Positions 28,439-36,979 of a stretch of 64,000 nucleotides of DNA are shown here, piece after piece. This DNA is from CAWIJK01 sp963836375 (GTDB lineage: Bacteria > Actinomycetota > Acidimicrobiia > Acidimicrobiales > RAAP-2). Position numbers and translations under genes: made by a program. Where the stretch lies: positions 682,001-746,000 of the forward strand of contig CAWIJK010000002.1 in the NCBI GenBank assembly GCA_963836375.1, read 5' to 3'. The notes beneath the pieces are model-generated. The model did no database searches, was not told the DNA's origin, and saw only the letters and a list, made by a program, of their open reading frames with translations. Numbering within the stretch: the first letter of the stretch is position 1; each line of letters opens with the position of its first letter.

Positions 28439-29753
28439 CGGCCGCCGGCGGCGTCGGCGCATCGCCGTCGTGGTCGGCGCCGTGCTCGTGGTGGGGTCGG
28501 CCGCCTTCGACCTCACGGGGCGACTGACCATGGCCCACGCCGAGGACCAGCTGCACGCCGCCCGGGTCGAGCTGACCCACACCCGGGGCCATCTGGCCCG
28601 CGAGCGCCACGACCTCTCTTCGGCCACCAGACAACACGACGCGCTGGTGGCGTCGGTGGCCACGACCCGCCAGGAGCTGGCCCAGGCCACCACCCAGGTG
28701 GGCCAGGACGACAGCTCGGCGCAGACCCAGGGTCTCGACATCGAGACCCTGCACAGCTGCTTGAGCGGCGTCTCGAGCGCCATGGACCAGCTGGCCGCCT
28801 CGAACCTGCCGGGGGCGATCAGCGCCATCAACGGCGCCTCGGCGCCGTGCCTCTCGGTCGAAGGGGGTGCCGGGGCGGGGCTCGTCTACCCGTTCGACTT
28901 CCCGGACCCCTACGTGCTCAACGTGAACGGTACCTACTACGCCTACGCCACGAATTCGGCCGCCGGCAACATCCAGATCATCACCTCGCCGGACCTTGTG
29001 CACTGGAGTCCGGTCGGCGACGCCCTCCCCCACCTCCCGGCGTGGGCGGCCCCGGGGGCTACGTGGGCACCGTCGGTGCTCCAGGTCGGCGACAGCTTCG
29101 TCATGTACTACTCGGCCGACTTCCTCACCACCGGTGAGCAGTGCATCTCGGCCGCGGTGGCCACGAGCCCCGAGGGCCCGTTCGTCGACTCCTCGGCGTT
29201 CCCCATCGTCTGCCAGCTGAACCTCGGTGGTTCGCTCGACCCCAGCCCTTACGTCGACACCGCCACCGGGACCTCCTATCTCGACTGGAAGTCCGAGGGA
29301 TCGGGATCCCAGCCCCCGACCCTGTGGGCCCAACAGCTGAACCCGACCGGGACCCAGGTGGTCGGGAGCGGGCCCGCCGAGCTGCTCCAACCCTCGCAGC
29401 CCTGGGAGCAGGGCATCGTCGAGGCCCCCGCCATGTCCGAGATCGCGGGCCAGCTCGACCTGTTCTACTCGGGCAGCTCCTGGCAGGGTCCCGACTACGC
29501 CATCGGGCTCGCTACCTGCACCAGCCCCCTCGGCCCGTGCTCGAAGCCGAACGCCCAGCCGTTCTTCGCCAGCCAGGGGAACATCGTCGGTCCCGGGGGC
29601 CCGGCCGTCGTGGGCGACAGCCAGGGCAACCTGTGGATCGCCTTCGCCGCCTGGCTGCCCAACCAGGTCGGCTACCCCCACAGCCGGGTCCTGTTCTTGA
29701 GAGAGCTGGTCGTGGTGAACGGGGAGCCGGTCATGGCCCCGCCCGGCCAATGA
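28431..29753 (+). CDS. Membrane-anchored GH43-like glycosidase
   Basis: 440 residues. An N-terminal anchor (RRRRRRIAVVVGAVLVVGSA), a coiled coil and a module ETLHSCLSGVSSAMDQLA ... PGAISAINGASAPC (paralogous to the preceding protein) lead into a five-bladed-propeller glycosidase domain of the GH43 type. DFPDPYVLNVNGTYYAYAT carries the catalytic-base Asp, GGSLDPSPYVD the second Asp, and QGIVEAPAMSE the acid Glu. GH43 enzymes cut arabinose- or xylose-containing polymers. With this anchor the enzyme would sit on the outer face of the membrane. The GTG at 28431 lies inside the end of the previous gene. Confidence 0.82.
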   Translation: MADGRRRRRRIAVVVGAVLVVGSAAFDLTGRLTMAHAEDQLHAARVELTHTRGHLARERHDLSSATRQHDALVASVATTRQELAQATTQVGQDDSSAQTQGLDIETLHSCLSGVSSAMDQLAASNLPGAISAINGASAPCLSVEGGAGAGLVYPFDFPDPYVLNVNGTYYAYATNSAAGNIQIITSPDLVHWSPVGDALPHLPAWAAPGATWAPSVLQVGDSFVMYYSADFLTTGEQCISAAVATSPEGPFVDSSAFPIVCQLNLGGSLDPSPYVDTATGTSYLDWKSEGSGSQPPTLWAQQLNPTGTQVVGSGPAELLQPSQPWEQGIVEAPAMSEIAGQLDLFYSGSSWQGPDYAIGLATCTSPLGPCSKPNAQPFFASQGNIVGPGGPAVVGDSQGNLWIAFAAWLPNQVGYPHSRVLFLRELVVVNGEPVMAPPGQ

Positions 29754-29844
29754 GCGCCGCCGGGCCGCCCGGGGTTCACGGTGTTGCCTCCCCCCAGCGC
29801 CTACGATCGCCGGGACGGGGCGGGCACCCGGGGGCGGGAGGTCG

Positions 29845-31191
29845 ATGGCGGACGACTTGATGCTGCGGATCATCGCCGGAGCGCCGGTGATCGTCCTCGT
29901 CGTCGACCCTGGCGGGGTCATCACCTGGGCGGGAGGCGCGCTCGGGCCGGTGACCGGGTACACGCCCGAAGAGGTCGTGGGCACCCACATTCTCGACCAC
30001 CTCGACGCCGGCTGGAACCCGGGGGCCGTCGAGTCGGTGGCCTACGCCTTCACCGCGAGCGGTCTGCAGCGCCCGATGCTCTTCCGGGTCCGTCGCAAGG
30101 ACGGCTCGTGGCTGGTGGCCGAGGCCACCGCCAACGCACAGGTGGATGACCCGGTGATCGGCGGCCTGGCCGTGTACATCAGGCCCTGGGACGAGCGCCA
30201 CCTCTTGGACCTGGTCGTCGAGAGCCTGGCCGCCGGTGACCCGCTCGAGCACACCCTCGGCCTGCTCGTTGAGGTCATGGGGGCCGAGACCCTCGAAGGA
30301 GAGGCGGCGATCTGCCTCGACCCGATGGGGGGGGTCTTCGGTCACGTCGTCGCCTCCGAGCGCCTCGACCCGGCGTTGGCCGTCCAGGGGCTGGCCGAGG
30401 TGGATCCGGTCCGAACAGCGCTCGAGCGCGAGCTTCCCTCGTGGACCCGCGTCGACCGGCTCGACGCGCCCCTGCAGCGGGCGGCGGCAGCGAACGGCTT
30501 CTTGTGGTGCTGGGCCTGGCCCGTCCCCGGAACGCCGGACCCCAAGGGTTGTCTGGTCCTGTGGCGTCGACGGGACGAGGAACCCGACTACACCTGCCGG
30601 ATGCTGCTGGACCGCCTGGTCCGGATCACCGGGCTGGTCCTCGAGCGGGCCTGGGCGGCAGCCGATCTCCTCCACGCGGCCACGACGGACGCCCTGACCG
30701 GCCTGGCCAACCGGGCGACCTTCTTCCGACAGCTGAGCGAGGCGGTGTCCGACCCCGAACAGGGACCGCTGGTCGGGGTGCTCTATCTCGACATCGACGA
30801 CTTCAAGCCGGTCAACGACCGCCTGGGCCACGCCGCCGGCGACGCGGTGCTCCAAGAGATCGGCCGGCGGCTGACCCGGTCGATGGGCGTCCGCTGCACG
30901 GCGGCGCGCCTGGGCGGCGACGAATTCGGGGTCCTTTGTCGCGGGGTCATCGACCGTCGGTCCCTCGGGGTGCTGGCCGAGCGGATCACCGCCGAACTCG
31001 AGCGACCGATCAACCTCGGTGACCACGCGGTGAGGGTCGGGGCCAGCGTCGGGCTCTCCGCCGGCCCACCGGGCGGCACCACCCTCGACGAGCTGCTCGA
31101 AGAGGCCGACGAAGGCCTCTACGCCAACAAGCGGTCCCGGCAGGTCCAGCCGCCCGCGCCCCGGAACATCCGGCGCTCCTCCCGGCGCTGA
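29845..31191 (+). CDS. PAS-GGDEF diguanylate cyclase
   Basis: 448 residues, cytoplasmic. An N-terminal PAS domain (IVLVVDPGGVITWAGGALG then GYTPEEVVGTHILDHL) is followed by a GAF-like middle region. The C-terminal GGDEF domain has DALTGLANRATFF, YLDIDDFKPVNDRLGHAAGD and RLGGDEFGVL, so the active-site GGDEF is intact. No RxxD inhibitory site precedes it (the equivalent residues read RCTA), so product inhibition by c-di-GMP may be absent. ATG 29845 follows GGGAGGT; a TACGAT -10-like box is at 29802-29807. Confidence 0.92.
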   Translation: MADDLMLRIIAGAPVIVLVVDPGGVITWAGGALGPVTGYTPEEVVGTHILDHLDAGWNPGAVESVAYAFTASGLQRPMLFRVRRKDGSWLVAEATANAQVDDPVIGGLAVYIRPWDERHLLDLVVESLAAGDPLEHTLGLLVEVMGAETLEGEAAICLDPMGGVFGHVVASERLDPALAVQGLAEVDPVRTALERELPSWTRVDRLDAPLQRAAAANGFLWCWAWPVPGTPDPKGCLVLWRRRDEEPDYTCRMLLDRLVRITGLVLERAWAAADLLHAATTDALTGLANRATFFRQLSEAVSDPEQGPLVGVLYLDIDDFKPVNDRLGHAAGDAVLQEIGRRLTRSMGVRCTAARLGGDEFGVLCRGVIDRRSLGVLAERITAELERPINLGDHAVRVGASVGLSAGPPGGTTLDELLEEADEGLYANKRSRQVQPPAPRNIRRSSRR

Positions 31192-31193
31192 AA

Positions 31194-31225
31194 CGGGCCA
31201 ACGCGGCCCGGTCCCCCCGGGGGGG
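31194..31225. terminator. Hairpins between convergent genes
   Basis: CGGGCC (31194-31199) pairs with GGCCCG (31205-31210) around AACGC, followed at once by a second short palindrome CCCCCCGGGGGGG. They sit in the 35-base gap between the cyclase and the amidase, which converge. No T-run. Confidence 0.45.
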
Positions 31226-31226
31226 T

Positions 31227-32864
31227 TCAGACCGCGAGCCGGGTCACCAGGTAGGCCGTGATCCCGTTGGTGATGCCCTGGGCGGCCTCCTGGCGCCAGG
31301 TGGGATCCTCCAGGAGCGCCGCATCGGTGCCGTTGCGCATGTTGGCGCACTCGATGAGCACCTTGGGGACCGTGCTCAGGTTGAGTCCGCCCAGGTTGTC
31401 GCGCACGTCGAGCCCCCCCTGGCCGTCGTAGGTGGACGGCGGCTCACCGGTCGCTGCGCCGAAGGCGCCGGCCACGCTCTGGGCCAGCTGGTCCGAGGGC
31501 GCCACGATCGAGAGGTTGTTGCTGATGGAGCTCACGACGGGGGCCGGGGCGATGACCGTGTAGCCCCGCCCGTCCGGGGGCCCGCCGTCGGCGTGGATCG
31601 AGATGGCGGCGGCGGCGTGCGCGTCGTTGCCGATGGCCGCCCGGACGTTGACGCACGGCCCGACCCCGGTATCGGTCGTCCTGGTCATCACGACGGTCGC
31701 GCCCTCGGCCTCCAAGAGGGCCTCCGCCCGGGTGGCCACGTCGAAGTTGAAGGCGTGCTCGGGGTACCCGTCGTCGGTGGAGGCGCCGGCGGTGTCGCAG
31801 GGCTCGGTGAAGCCGCCCCCGTCGATCGGCTGGTTGATGATCTGGGGGTTGGCTCCGTTTCCACCGTCGTGGCCCGGATCGATGGCCACCGTGAGACCGG
31901 CCAGCGGGAGGACGGCGACGGCTCCCAAGAAGGTCGCCGTCCCGAAGGTGTAGACCCCCCCGTCGGCCCCGGCGACCCGGTAACCGGCGTCGTCGGCGGT
32001 CGGCGCCATGGCGACCACGGCCCGGTTGAGTCGCAGGGTCCCGGTCGAGCCAAGGAACGGGGCCCCGAAGCTGAAGATGCCCCCGTCGGCGGCCACCAGC
32101 CAGTAGCCGCCGGTGGCCGGGTCGGCCGCCATGCCCACGATCGGGTAGGCGAGTGGGAGGCCGCCGGTCGAACCCGAGAAGGTGGCGTCACCGAAGGTGA
32201 ACACCCCGCCGTCGGCGGCGACCAGCCAGTAGCCGCCCCCCTCGCCCGTGGCGGCGACACCGACGACCGGCGCGCTGAGGGCCGTCCCCCCGGTCGAGCC
32301 GAAGAAGGCCGCCCCGAAGCTGAAGATGCCCCCGTCGGCGGCCACCAGCCAGTAGCCGCCGGTGGCCGGGTCGGCCGCCATGCCCACGATGGGTGCCGTG
32401 AGGGCCATCCCCCCGGTGGAGCCGAAGAACCTGGCATCACCGAAGCAGAACACCCCCCCGTCGGCGGCCACCTCCCAGTACCCGCCGCCGTCGGGTGTGG
32501 CCGCCATGCCCACGATCGGTGCCGTGAGGGCCATCCCGCCGGCCGAACCGAAGAAGGCCGCCCCGAAGCTGAACACCCCACCGTCGGCGGCCACCAGCCA
32601 GTAGCCGCCGGTGGCCGGATCGGTGGCCGCGCCCACGACCGGGGACGCGCTGGTCGGGGGAGGGGCGGCGCCCGGCGCCTGTGCCGCCCGGGCGGCCGGC
32701 GAGCTGGCCCCCGCCGGGGCATAGTGCTCGGTGGCCGCCAGGGCCAGCAGGCCGACCACGGCCACGATGCGGGCCACGGCGTGCAGGTACGTCGCGGTCC
32801 CGTTCGTCGTCGGGGTCGGCGGAAAGACGGAGCGCCCTCGCACCGCAAGCCTGTGGCTGGGCAC
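31227..32864 (-). CDS. Secreted N-acetylmuramoyl-L-alanine amidase with six N-terminal repeats
   Basis: 545 residues. A signal segment (ARIVAVVGLLALAA) leads into six 41-42 residue repeats at about 75-322 with a GYWLVAADGGVFSFG core, probably a beta-propeller-like wall- or carbohydrate-binding array. An Amidase_3 domain follows, cutting the stem peptide from peptidoglycan. Its zinc ligands are visible: His in VAIDPGHDGG, Glu in YPEHAFNFDVA, His in SIHADGGP, and the catalytic Glu in VLIECANM. GTG 32864 is chosen because GAGGAG precedes it by seven bases and the signal peptide follows. Confidence 0.88.
   Translation of the reverse strand: MPSHRLAVRGRSVFPPTPTTNGTATYLHAVARIVAVVGLLALAATEHYAPAGASSPAARAAQAPGAAPPPTSASPVVGAATDPATGGYWLVAADGGVFSFGAAFFGSAGGMALTAPIVGMAATPDGGGYWEVAADGGVFCFGDARFFGSTGGMALTAPIVGMAADPATGGYWLVAADGGIFSFGAAFFGSTGGTALSAPVVGVAATGEGGGYWLVAADGGVFTFGDATFSGSTGGLPLAYPIVGMAADPATGGYWLVAADGGIFSFGAPFLGSTGTLRLNRAVVAMAPTADDAGYRVAGADGGVYTFGTATFLGAVAVLPLAGLTVAIDPGHDGGNGANPQIINQPIDGGGFTEPCDTAGASTDDGYPEHAFNFDVATRAEALLEAEGATVVMTRTTDTGVGPCVNVRAAIGNDAHAAAAISIHADGGPPDGRGYTVIAPAPVVSSISNNLSIVAPSDQLAQSVAGAFGAATGEPPSTYDGQGGLDVRDNLGGLNLSTVPKVLIECANMRNGTDAALLEDPTWRQEAAQGITNGITAYLVTRLAV
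31899..32642 (-). repeat. Six coding repeats alternating 41 and 42 residues
   Basis: The repeats alternate between an odd form (DPATGGYWLVAADGG, FSFGAAFFGS) and an even form (GGGYWxVAADGGVF, FGDAxF). The true unit is thus an 83-residue pair (249 bases). An 80-base stretch is identical at 32062-32141 and 32311-32390, exactly one pair apart, showing recent duplication or gene conversion. The last copy is degenerate. Confidence 0.85.
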
Positions 32865-33033
32865 TCGATGGCTCCTCTCGTCGACCAACACCGACACTAG
32901 GTGGCTCGTCGCCTTCTCGTTGAGCGGCCGGTTCGGTTTCGTGGGCCCGTCTGCTCGGTCCCGTCAGGACCCGGTCCGTCGGGGACGACCAATTTGGGCG
33001 CGACCGCCCGAGGCGGCGCTCGCCGTCGGGTCC

Positions 33034-33039
33034 TAGAGT
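33034..33039 (+). promoter_or_regulatory. -10 box for leaderless Ddn-like mRNA
   Basis: TAGAGT, seven bases before the ATG at 33047. Confidence 0.6.
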
Positions 33040-33046
33040 GTCCGCC

Positions 33047-33499
33047 ATGGCCCTCGCAGGCGAATACGAGCCGAGTCCGGCGGAATGGGTCCGCAACCAG
33101 GTCGCCGAGTACGAGAGCTCCGGTGGTCGGCGCGCCAACACCCTCGGTGACACCGGCCTACCGGTGGTCATTGTCACGACCAGGGGCAACAAGAGTGGCA
33201 AGGTGCGCAAGACCCCGGTGATGCGGGTGGAGCACGACGGCGAGTACGCCCTGGTCGCCTCGAAGGGGGGGGCGCCGGAGCACCCGGTCTGGTATCACAA
33301 CCTGGTTGCCGACCCGACGGCGGTGACGATCCAGGACGGTCCGCAGCCCTTCGCCGTGGTGGTCCGAGAGGTCACCGGGGACGAGCGGGCGCTGTGGTGG
33401 GAGCGGGCGGTCGCCGCCTATCCGCCTTACGCCGAATACCAGCGCAACACCCAGCGGACCATCCCTGTCTTCGTGGCCAGCCCGGTACCGGGCTCCTGA
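33047..33499 (+). CDS. F420-dependent nitroreductase/quinone reductase (Ddn family)
   Basis: A 150-residue split-barrel protein of the deazaflavin-dependent Ddn family, which uses reduced F420 to reduce quinones or nitroaromatics. Family features are VVIVTTRGNKSGKVRKTPVM, YALVASKGGAPEHPVWYHNL and DERALWWERAVAAYPPYAEY. It is a probable user of the F420 made with fbiC at 3-5 kb. The start fits a leaderless promoter; an in-frame GTG nine bases earlier falls in the -10 region. Confidence 0.9.
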   Translation: MALAGEYEPSPAEWVRNQVAEYESSGGRRANTLGDTGLPVVIVTTRGNKSGKVRKTPVMRVEHDGEYALVASKGGAPEHPVWYHNLVADPTAVTIQDGPQPFAVVVREVTGDERALWWERAVAAYPPYAEYQRNTQRTIPVFVASPVPGS

Positions 33500-33582
33500 G
33501 CCTCCGCGGGGCGGACGGAGACGTGGCCGGCGGCGCCTCCGGCGGGCCGGCAAGGGCGCTAACACGGCGAGGGACCCCCGAC

Positions 33583-34119
33583 GTGATCTCGTTGCGCCTG
33601 GCCGCCCCCGAGGAGATGTACGTCCTGGCGCAGACCGACCTGTTCTCCGAATACCGCAACTACCTGACCGGCATCGAGTACTGCATCAGCATGGTCCGCG
33701 GCACCCGTTCACGGGCCCCCATCCGCATCGAGCTCTCCCTGCCGGCCACCGAGGTCGACGAGGGGATCAGTGATCGCATCTCCGCCTCCCTCCGGCGCTA
33801 CTGCGACCACCGCATCAGCTACAACTGGCGGGAGCGGCGAGCGGTGCGACTGGACGGCGTCTCGTCCCTGTGGGTCGGCCTGCCGATCGTCCTCCTCGGT
33901 TTCCTGCTGGTGATTCTCGGGCCCAAGGTGGTCGGCCGGACCGGGAACACCAACCTCGTGCTCGACACCGGCGGATGGGTGTTCGTGTGGCTCGGGATCT
34001 GGTTCCCGCTCGACACGATCCTCTTCACGCCGCTGGGCTACAGCCAGCAGAACCGGGCCCTCAAGCGTTTGCGCGACGCCGACGTGGTTGTGACGGCCAG
34101 CCAGGCGCCGTCACCCTGA
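33583..34119 (+). CDS. Two-TM membrane protein, unknown
   Basis: 178 residues. A soluble N-terminal half (EEMYVLAQTDLFSEYRNYLT, IRIELSLPATEVDEGISDRI) is followed by two transmembrane segments, WVGLPIVLLGFLLVILGP and WVFVWLGIWFPLDTILFTP, and a short basic end. No family recognised. The GTG at 33583 is the best start given the GAGGGA just before it. It converges on the K+ channel gene with a gap of about 10 bases. Confidence 0.65.
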   Translation: MISLRLAAPEEMYVLAQTDLFSEYRNYLTGIEYCISMVRGTRSRAPIRIELSLPATEVDEGISDRISASLRRYCDHRISYNWRERRAVRLDGVSSLWVGLPIVLLGFLLVILGPKVVGRTGNTNLVLDTGGWVFVWLGIWFPLDTILFTPLGYSQQNRALKRLRDADVVVTASQAPSP

Positions 34120-34129
34120 CGCCCCGAGG

Positions 34130-35131
34130 TCAGGACGAAGAGGATCCCTGATCGGACGGGTCCACCTGGACCGGACCTTCCGCCTCGGACTCAGCCTCGG
34201 CCGCCTGGTCGACGGCCGCCAGGTCGTCCTGGGTGGCACCCAGCCGGCGCTCGACGTCAGAGAGCCGGTCGCTGATCACGGCCAGCTGCTGACCGAGGTT
34301 TGCGTGACCCTTCTTAATCTCTTCCTTGTTGGCGTCGGTGTGCTCTTTGATGAAGACCGACGCCACCGTGGCCGTGAGGGTGCCGATGAGCCCGATGCCG
34401 AGCAGCATGAGGATCACCGCGACGGTCCGACCCCCACCGGTGACCGGGTAGCGGTCGCCATAGCCGACGGTCGTCACGGTGACGATCGCCCACCAGAGTG
34501 CGTCGGGGTAGTTGTGGATGTTGCTTCCCTTGGCGTTCTCTTCGAAGAGTAGGACCAGCCAGGCACCGAGGAAGAGGGTCCCGGCCGCCGCGATGAGCAC
34601 CCGGAACAAACTGTGATGTCGCAGGATGGCCTGGAGCCGGAGGGCACCCTCGTGCACGACGAGGCTTGTCTTCTCGATGCCCGGAATGTGCCAGCTCTGA
34701 AGCGGCGGCACGACGACGGTGGCCGGCTCGACCCAGCGGCGCTTCAGATAGCCGGAGGTGTCCGGGGTGACCACCAGACGCACCAGGTACTCGACCGCCA
34801 TGATGACCCAGAGCACGAAGAGGATGCCGACCAGGACGGTTGAGGCCGAACCGTTGAGGTCGGTGGTGAGGATCACGATGGCGAGCACCAACCAGACGAG
34901 CCCCAGGACAGCCATCGGGTAGCGGGTCACCCGCTCGATGTCATCAACCAGCTCGTGGCGGCCGCCCGAGGGCCTGGCCCCGGCGATCCTCTGGCGGCGA
35001 CGCTCCTTTCGGCGCGCCTCCTCGTCGAGACGCTCGTTCTCGAGTCTCTCCAGTCGCTGGATACGGCGGATCGACGACGGCGTGGAAGATGCGCTGTCGG
35101 GTTCGGTTGTCACGTCGAGGGAGGTCCCCAC
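34130..35131 (-). CDS. Voltage-gated-type potassium channel
   Basis: 333 residues. The selectivity filter TVTTVGYGD is present between a pore helix (DALWWAIVT) and an inner helix (VAVILMLLGIGLIGTLTATV). Four earlier hydrophobic segments (for example YPMAVLGLVWLVLAIVILTT and GILFVLWVIMAVEYLVRLVV) give a six-TM Kv-like layout, though no dense S4 arginine array is seen. Charged coiled coils flank both ends (IQRLERLENERLDEEARRKE and the C-terminal AVISDRLSDVERRLGA), which would support tetramer assembly. The GTG at 35131 lies nine bases after a TAGGTT box. Confidence 0.9.
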   Translation of the reverse strand: MGTSLDVTTEPDSASSTPSSIRRIQRLERLENERLDEEARRKERRRQRIAGARPSGGRHELVDDIERVTRYPMAVLGLVWLVLAIVILTTDLNGSASTVLVGILFVLWVIMAVEYLVRLVVTPDTSGYLKRRWVEPATVVVPPLQSWHIPGIEKTSLVVHEGALRLQAILRHHSLFRVLIAAAGTLFLGAWLVLLFEENAKGSNIHNYPDALWWAIVTVTTVGYGDRYPVTGGGRTVAVILMLLGIGLIGTLTATVASVFIKEHTDANKEEIKKGHANLGQQLAVISDRLSDVERRLGATQDDLAAVDQAAEAESEAEGPVQVDPSDQGSSSS

Positions 35132-35140
35132 CGCCGAAGG

Positions 35141-35146
35141 AACCTA
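35141..35146 (-). promoter_or_regulatory. -10 box for the K+ channel gene
   Basis: TAGGTT on the minus strand, nine bases before the GTG at 35131; spacing is compatible with a leaderless or near-leaderless mRNA. Confidence 0.45.
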
Positions 35147-35667
35147 GCGGCTAAAGGTCACCGTAGGAGGGATCTTGTGACCCTGCTCACCCTCGGGGCG
35201 GGGGCCTTCGCGCGGGCCGGGCCTCCGGGCCCTCGGGGCACCACGCCGCGCAAGCCACCGGCTGCGGGCCCGGTCGAGGCGGCAGCGGCTCTTGCCGGGA
35301 GTTCAGTCCTCGACGAGGCTCCAGACAACGCCGTCGGCGAATCGAAGCTGCCGGGTACCGTCGTTCCCGGTCACCAGCTCGGTGCGGGTGGCCCGGTCGA
35401 CCAAGGCTCGGTAGCGGTGGTTCTTGCGGCGTTCAGGGAGGTGTTCCCGGCCATCGGGATCGGACCGGGGACCACTGGGCCTGCGATCGGCATCGTCCAT
35501 ACGGCCATCATCGCGTCCGACGTCGGCCAGATGTGGGATGGCACGCCGGGAGGCAATCGCGGCGCAGTACGAACCACGTCGTGCTCGCCGGGGTCGGATC
35601 CGAGGATTCGCCGGTTTCGGGTCGATCCCATATCCACCCAATGGTCCCAACCGGAGCCTGTTCGTCC
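35147..35667. other. Gap with no convincing gene
   Basis: About 520 bases between the channel gene promoter and the first tRNA-like fragment. A minus-strand open frame (35303-35650, 115 codons) exists. Its C-terminal part (RYRALVDRATRTELVTGNDG) looks protein-like, but the rest is Arg/Pro-rich with no clear ribosome site. I do not call it. The stretch is probably the chromosomal side of an old island junction. Confidence 0.4.
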
Positions 35668-35922
35668 GCCGGGACTTTCAAACCCGGGCCCTCTTGACAC
35701 CCAGTCCTGCCGGGCCCGCCGACGACGAGTGACCGTCATCGACCGTCAGTGGCAAATAGTGCCTGCACCCTGGAGATACACTCAAGGACGATACGCCGAT
35801 GGATACCGCTCGTGACCGTGGCTGACCACGAATGCCGGCGTTTGGTTCTCAAAATGGTTCTCAGGAGATGACCCGCGTCACGACGTGGCACGGCACCCCC
35901 GCGCCGCGCACTGGATTTAGCA
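35668..35922. repeat. Island end repeat A with degenerate tRNA-Pro fragment (att-like)
   Basis: Bases 35668-35706 are a degraded copy of the tRNA-Pro 3' half (GCCGGGA, AAACCCGGG, CTCTTGAC and CCCAGTC match in order). They are followed by ~215 bases that recur at 38862-39081. Two GGTTCTCA sites at 35844 and 35856 lie at the end opposite the tRNA fragment. This is the order expected for the distal attachment site (core plus arm) of an element inserted at the tRNA-Pro gene at 43.9 kb. Confidence 0.7.
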
Positions 35923-36000
35923 GGCACCGCATAACGGAAAAAGGCCACCGTCTCCGAAGCGGTGATCTGGGCGCCTCGAGAGGAGTCGCCGTTCCAGGTT

Positions 36001-36039
36001 GAAGGCAACGCCCCCGCCAACCGTGGGGGCGTTGCCTTC
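36001..36039. terminator. Perfect 15-bp hairpin
   Basis: GAAGGCAACGCCCCC pairs perfectly with GGGGGCGTTGCCTTC around a nine-base loop. It lies 19 bases after the stop of the minus-strand membrane gene, so it probably ends that transcript, although no T-run follows. Confidence 0.65.
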
Positions 36040-36057
36040 GCAACTGAAGGACAGCGG

Positions 36058-36444
36058 TCAGGCAGCTGGCTCCCGGCTGCCGTAGACGGCCAGACCGTAA
36101 ATGACCAAGACCCCGATCACGATGTAGGTCAGCGACCAGACGGGGTAGTAGGGCATCCACCAAATGGCACTGATTGCCGCCACGGCTCCACCAATGATCC
36201 CGATCCAGCGGGACAGCTGCGAACGAACCATCACGCCAAATCCCGCCAAGATGAGAATAATGGCCACGATGAGGTACACCCAGCCGTAGGTCTTCAGGCT
36301 GTGGCCAAAGATCGCATCTTCGAGATTCGATGGCAGCACTCCGTGGTAGCGAAATGCCCAGATGGCATCGAATACCCGCATGATGCCGCCAACTATCAAC
36401 ACGATTCCCGCAAAGACCAACCAGCCTGCACCACGTTCTTCCAT
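36058..36444 (-). CDS. DUF7144-like four-TM membrane protein
   Basis: 128 residues with four transmembrane segments: GWLVFAGIVLIVGGIMRVFD, YGWVYLIVAIILILAGFGVM, WIGIIGGAVAAISAIWW and LTYIVIGVLVIYGLAVYG. The FDAIWAFRY and LKTYGWVYL segments resemble a family of small actinobacterial membrane proteins (DUF7144) of unknown function. ATG 36444 follows GGGAGGA, a strong ribosome site, and is preferred to an upstream start at 36510. It lies in the outer part of the island. Confidence 0.78.
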   Translation of the reverse strand: MEERGAGWLVFAGIVLIVGGIMRVFDAIWAFRYHGVLPSNLEDAIFGHSLKTYGWVYLIVAIILILAGFGVMVRSQLSRWIGIIGGAVAAISAIWWMPYYPVWSLTYIVIGVLVIYGLAVYGSREPAA

Positions 36445-36543
36445 GATTCCTCCCTTTGGAGCGTCCCATTCGGGTCGCTCCGCTATTCGTTCACGAATCG
36501 ACCGTAACAATGTGGCTATGAGGCTTCACGTAGAACCTGTTCT

Positions 36544-36810
36544 ATGCTCACGAAACCGGTGATCGGGGATGCCCTGGCAAGCGGCCAGCCCGGCGGAGGC
36601 TCCTTGACGGAGATGTCCTATCCCCACGCCGGCCAAAACGATGTAGTCGTGCAGATCCATGCCGCGGGTTTCATCCCAGGCGAGACTGGCCGACAACATG
36701 GACAGATCGCGCCGGGCACGACCGGACGCCGAACGTCCCCGGCCACGAGCTGTCGGGAGTCGTCGTCGAGCTGGGGTACGGAACCACCGGGCTAACCGTT
36801 GGTCAGCGGG
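36544..36810 (+). pseudogene. Remnant of a zinc-type alcohol/quinone dehydrogenase
   Basis: A fragment of the GroES-like domain of an MDR dehydrogenase. One frame reads SLTEMSYPHAGQNDVVVQIH then AAGFIPGE (to about 36682). Another then reads WPTTWTDRAGHDRTPNVPGH then ELSGVVVELGYGTTGLTVGQ up to RAFG near 36808. The cofactor domain is missing and no downstream coding continues. A frameshift plus a large truncation mark it as true decay within the island. Confidence 0.65.
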
Positions 36811-36979
36811 CGTTCGGACACTCCCCCACTGCCGATGCGCGCCGTTCCGAAGAAGTCGAGGAGCAGAGACATCGCGCCAAAGGATCGCCTCCGCTTGGCG
36901 CCCGCGGCAAAGAGTGCTTGAAGAAGCGTCCCGACAGCTGAGACCCCAGCGACATTCATGACTTCCTCGGTTGTGTCGA

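Noticed and set aside
31899..32642. CRISPR-like periodic repeats
   Set aside because: The period is ~125 bases, the units are coding and in frame with an amidase, and there are no spacers or cas genes.
35303..35650. Minus-strand frame of 115 codons next to the island
   Set aside because: Arg/Pro-rich start, no ribosome site, no recognisable family, and its upstream part runs toward the tRNA-like fragment; not supportable as a gene.
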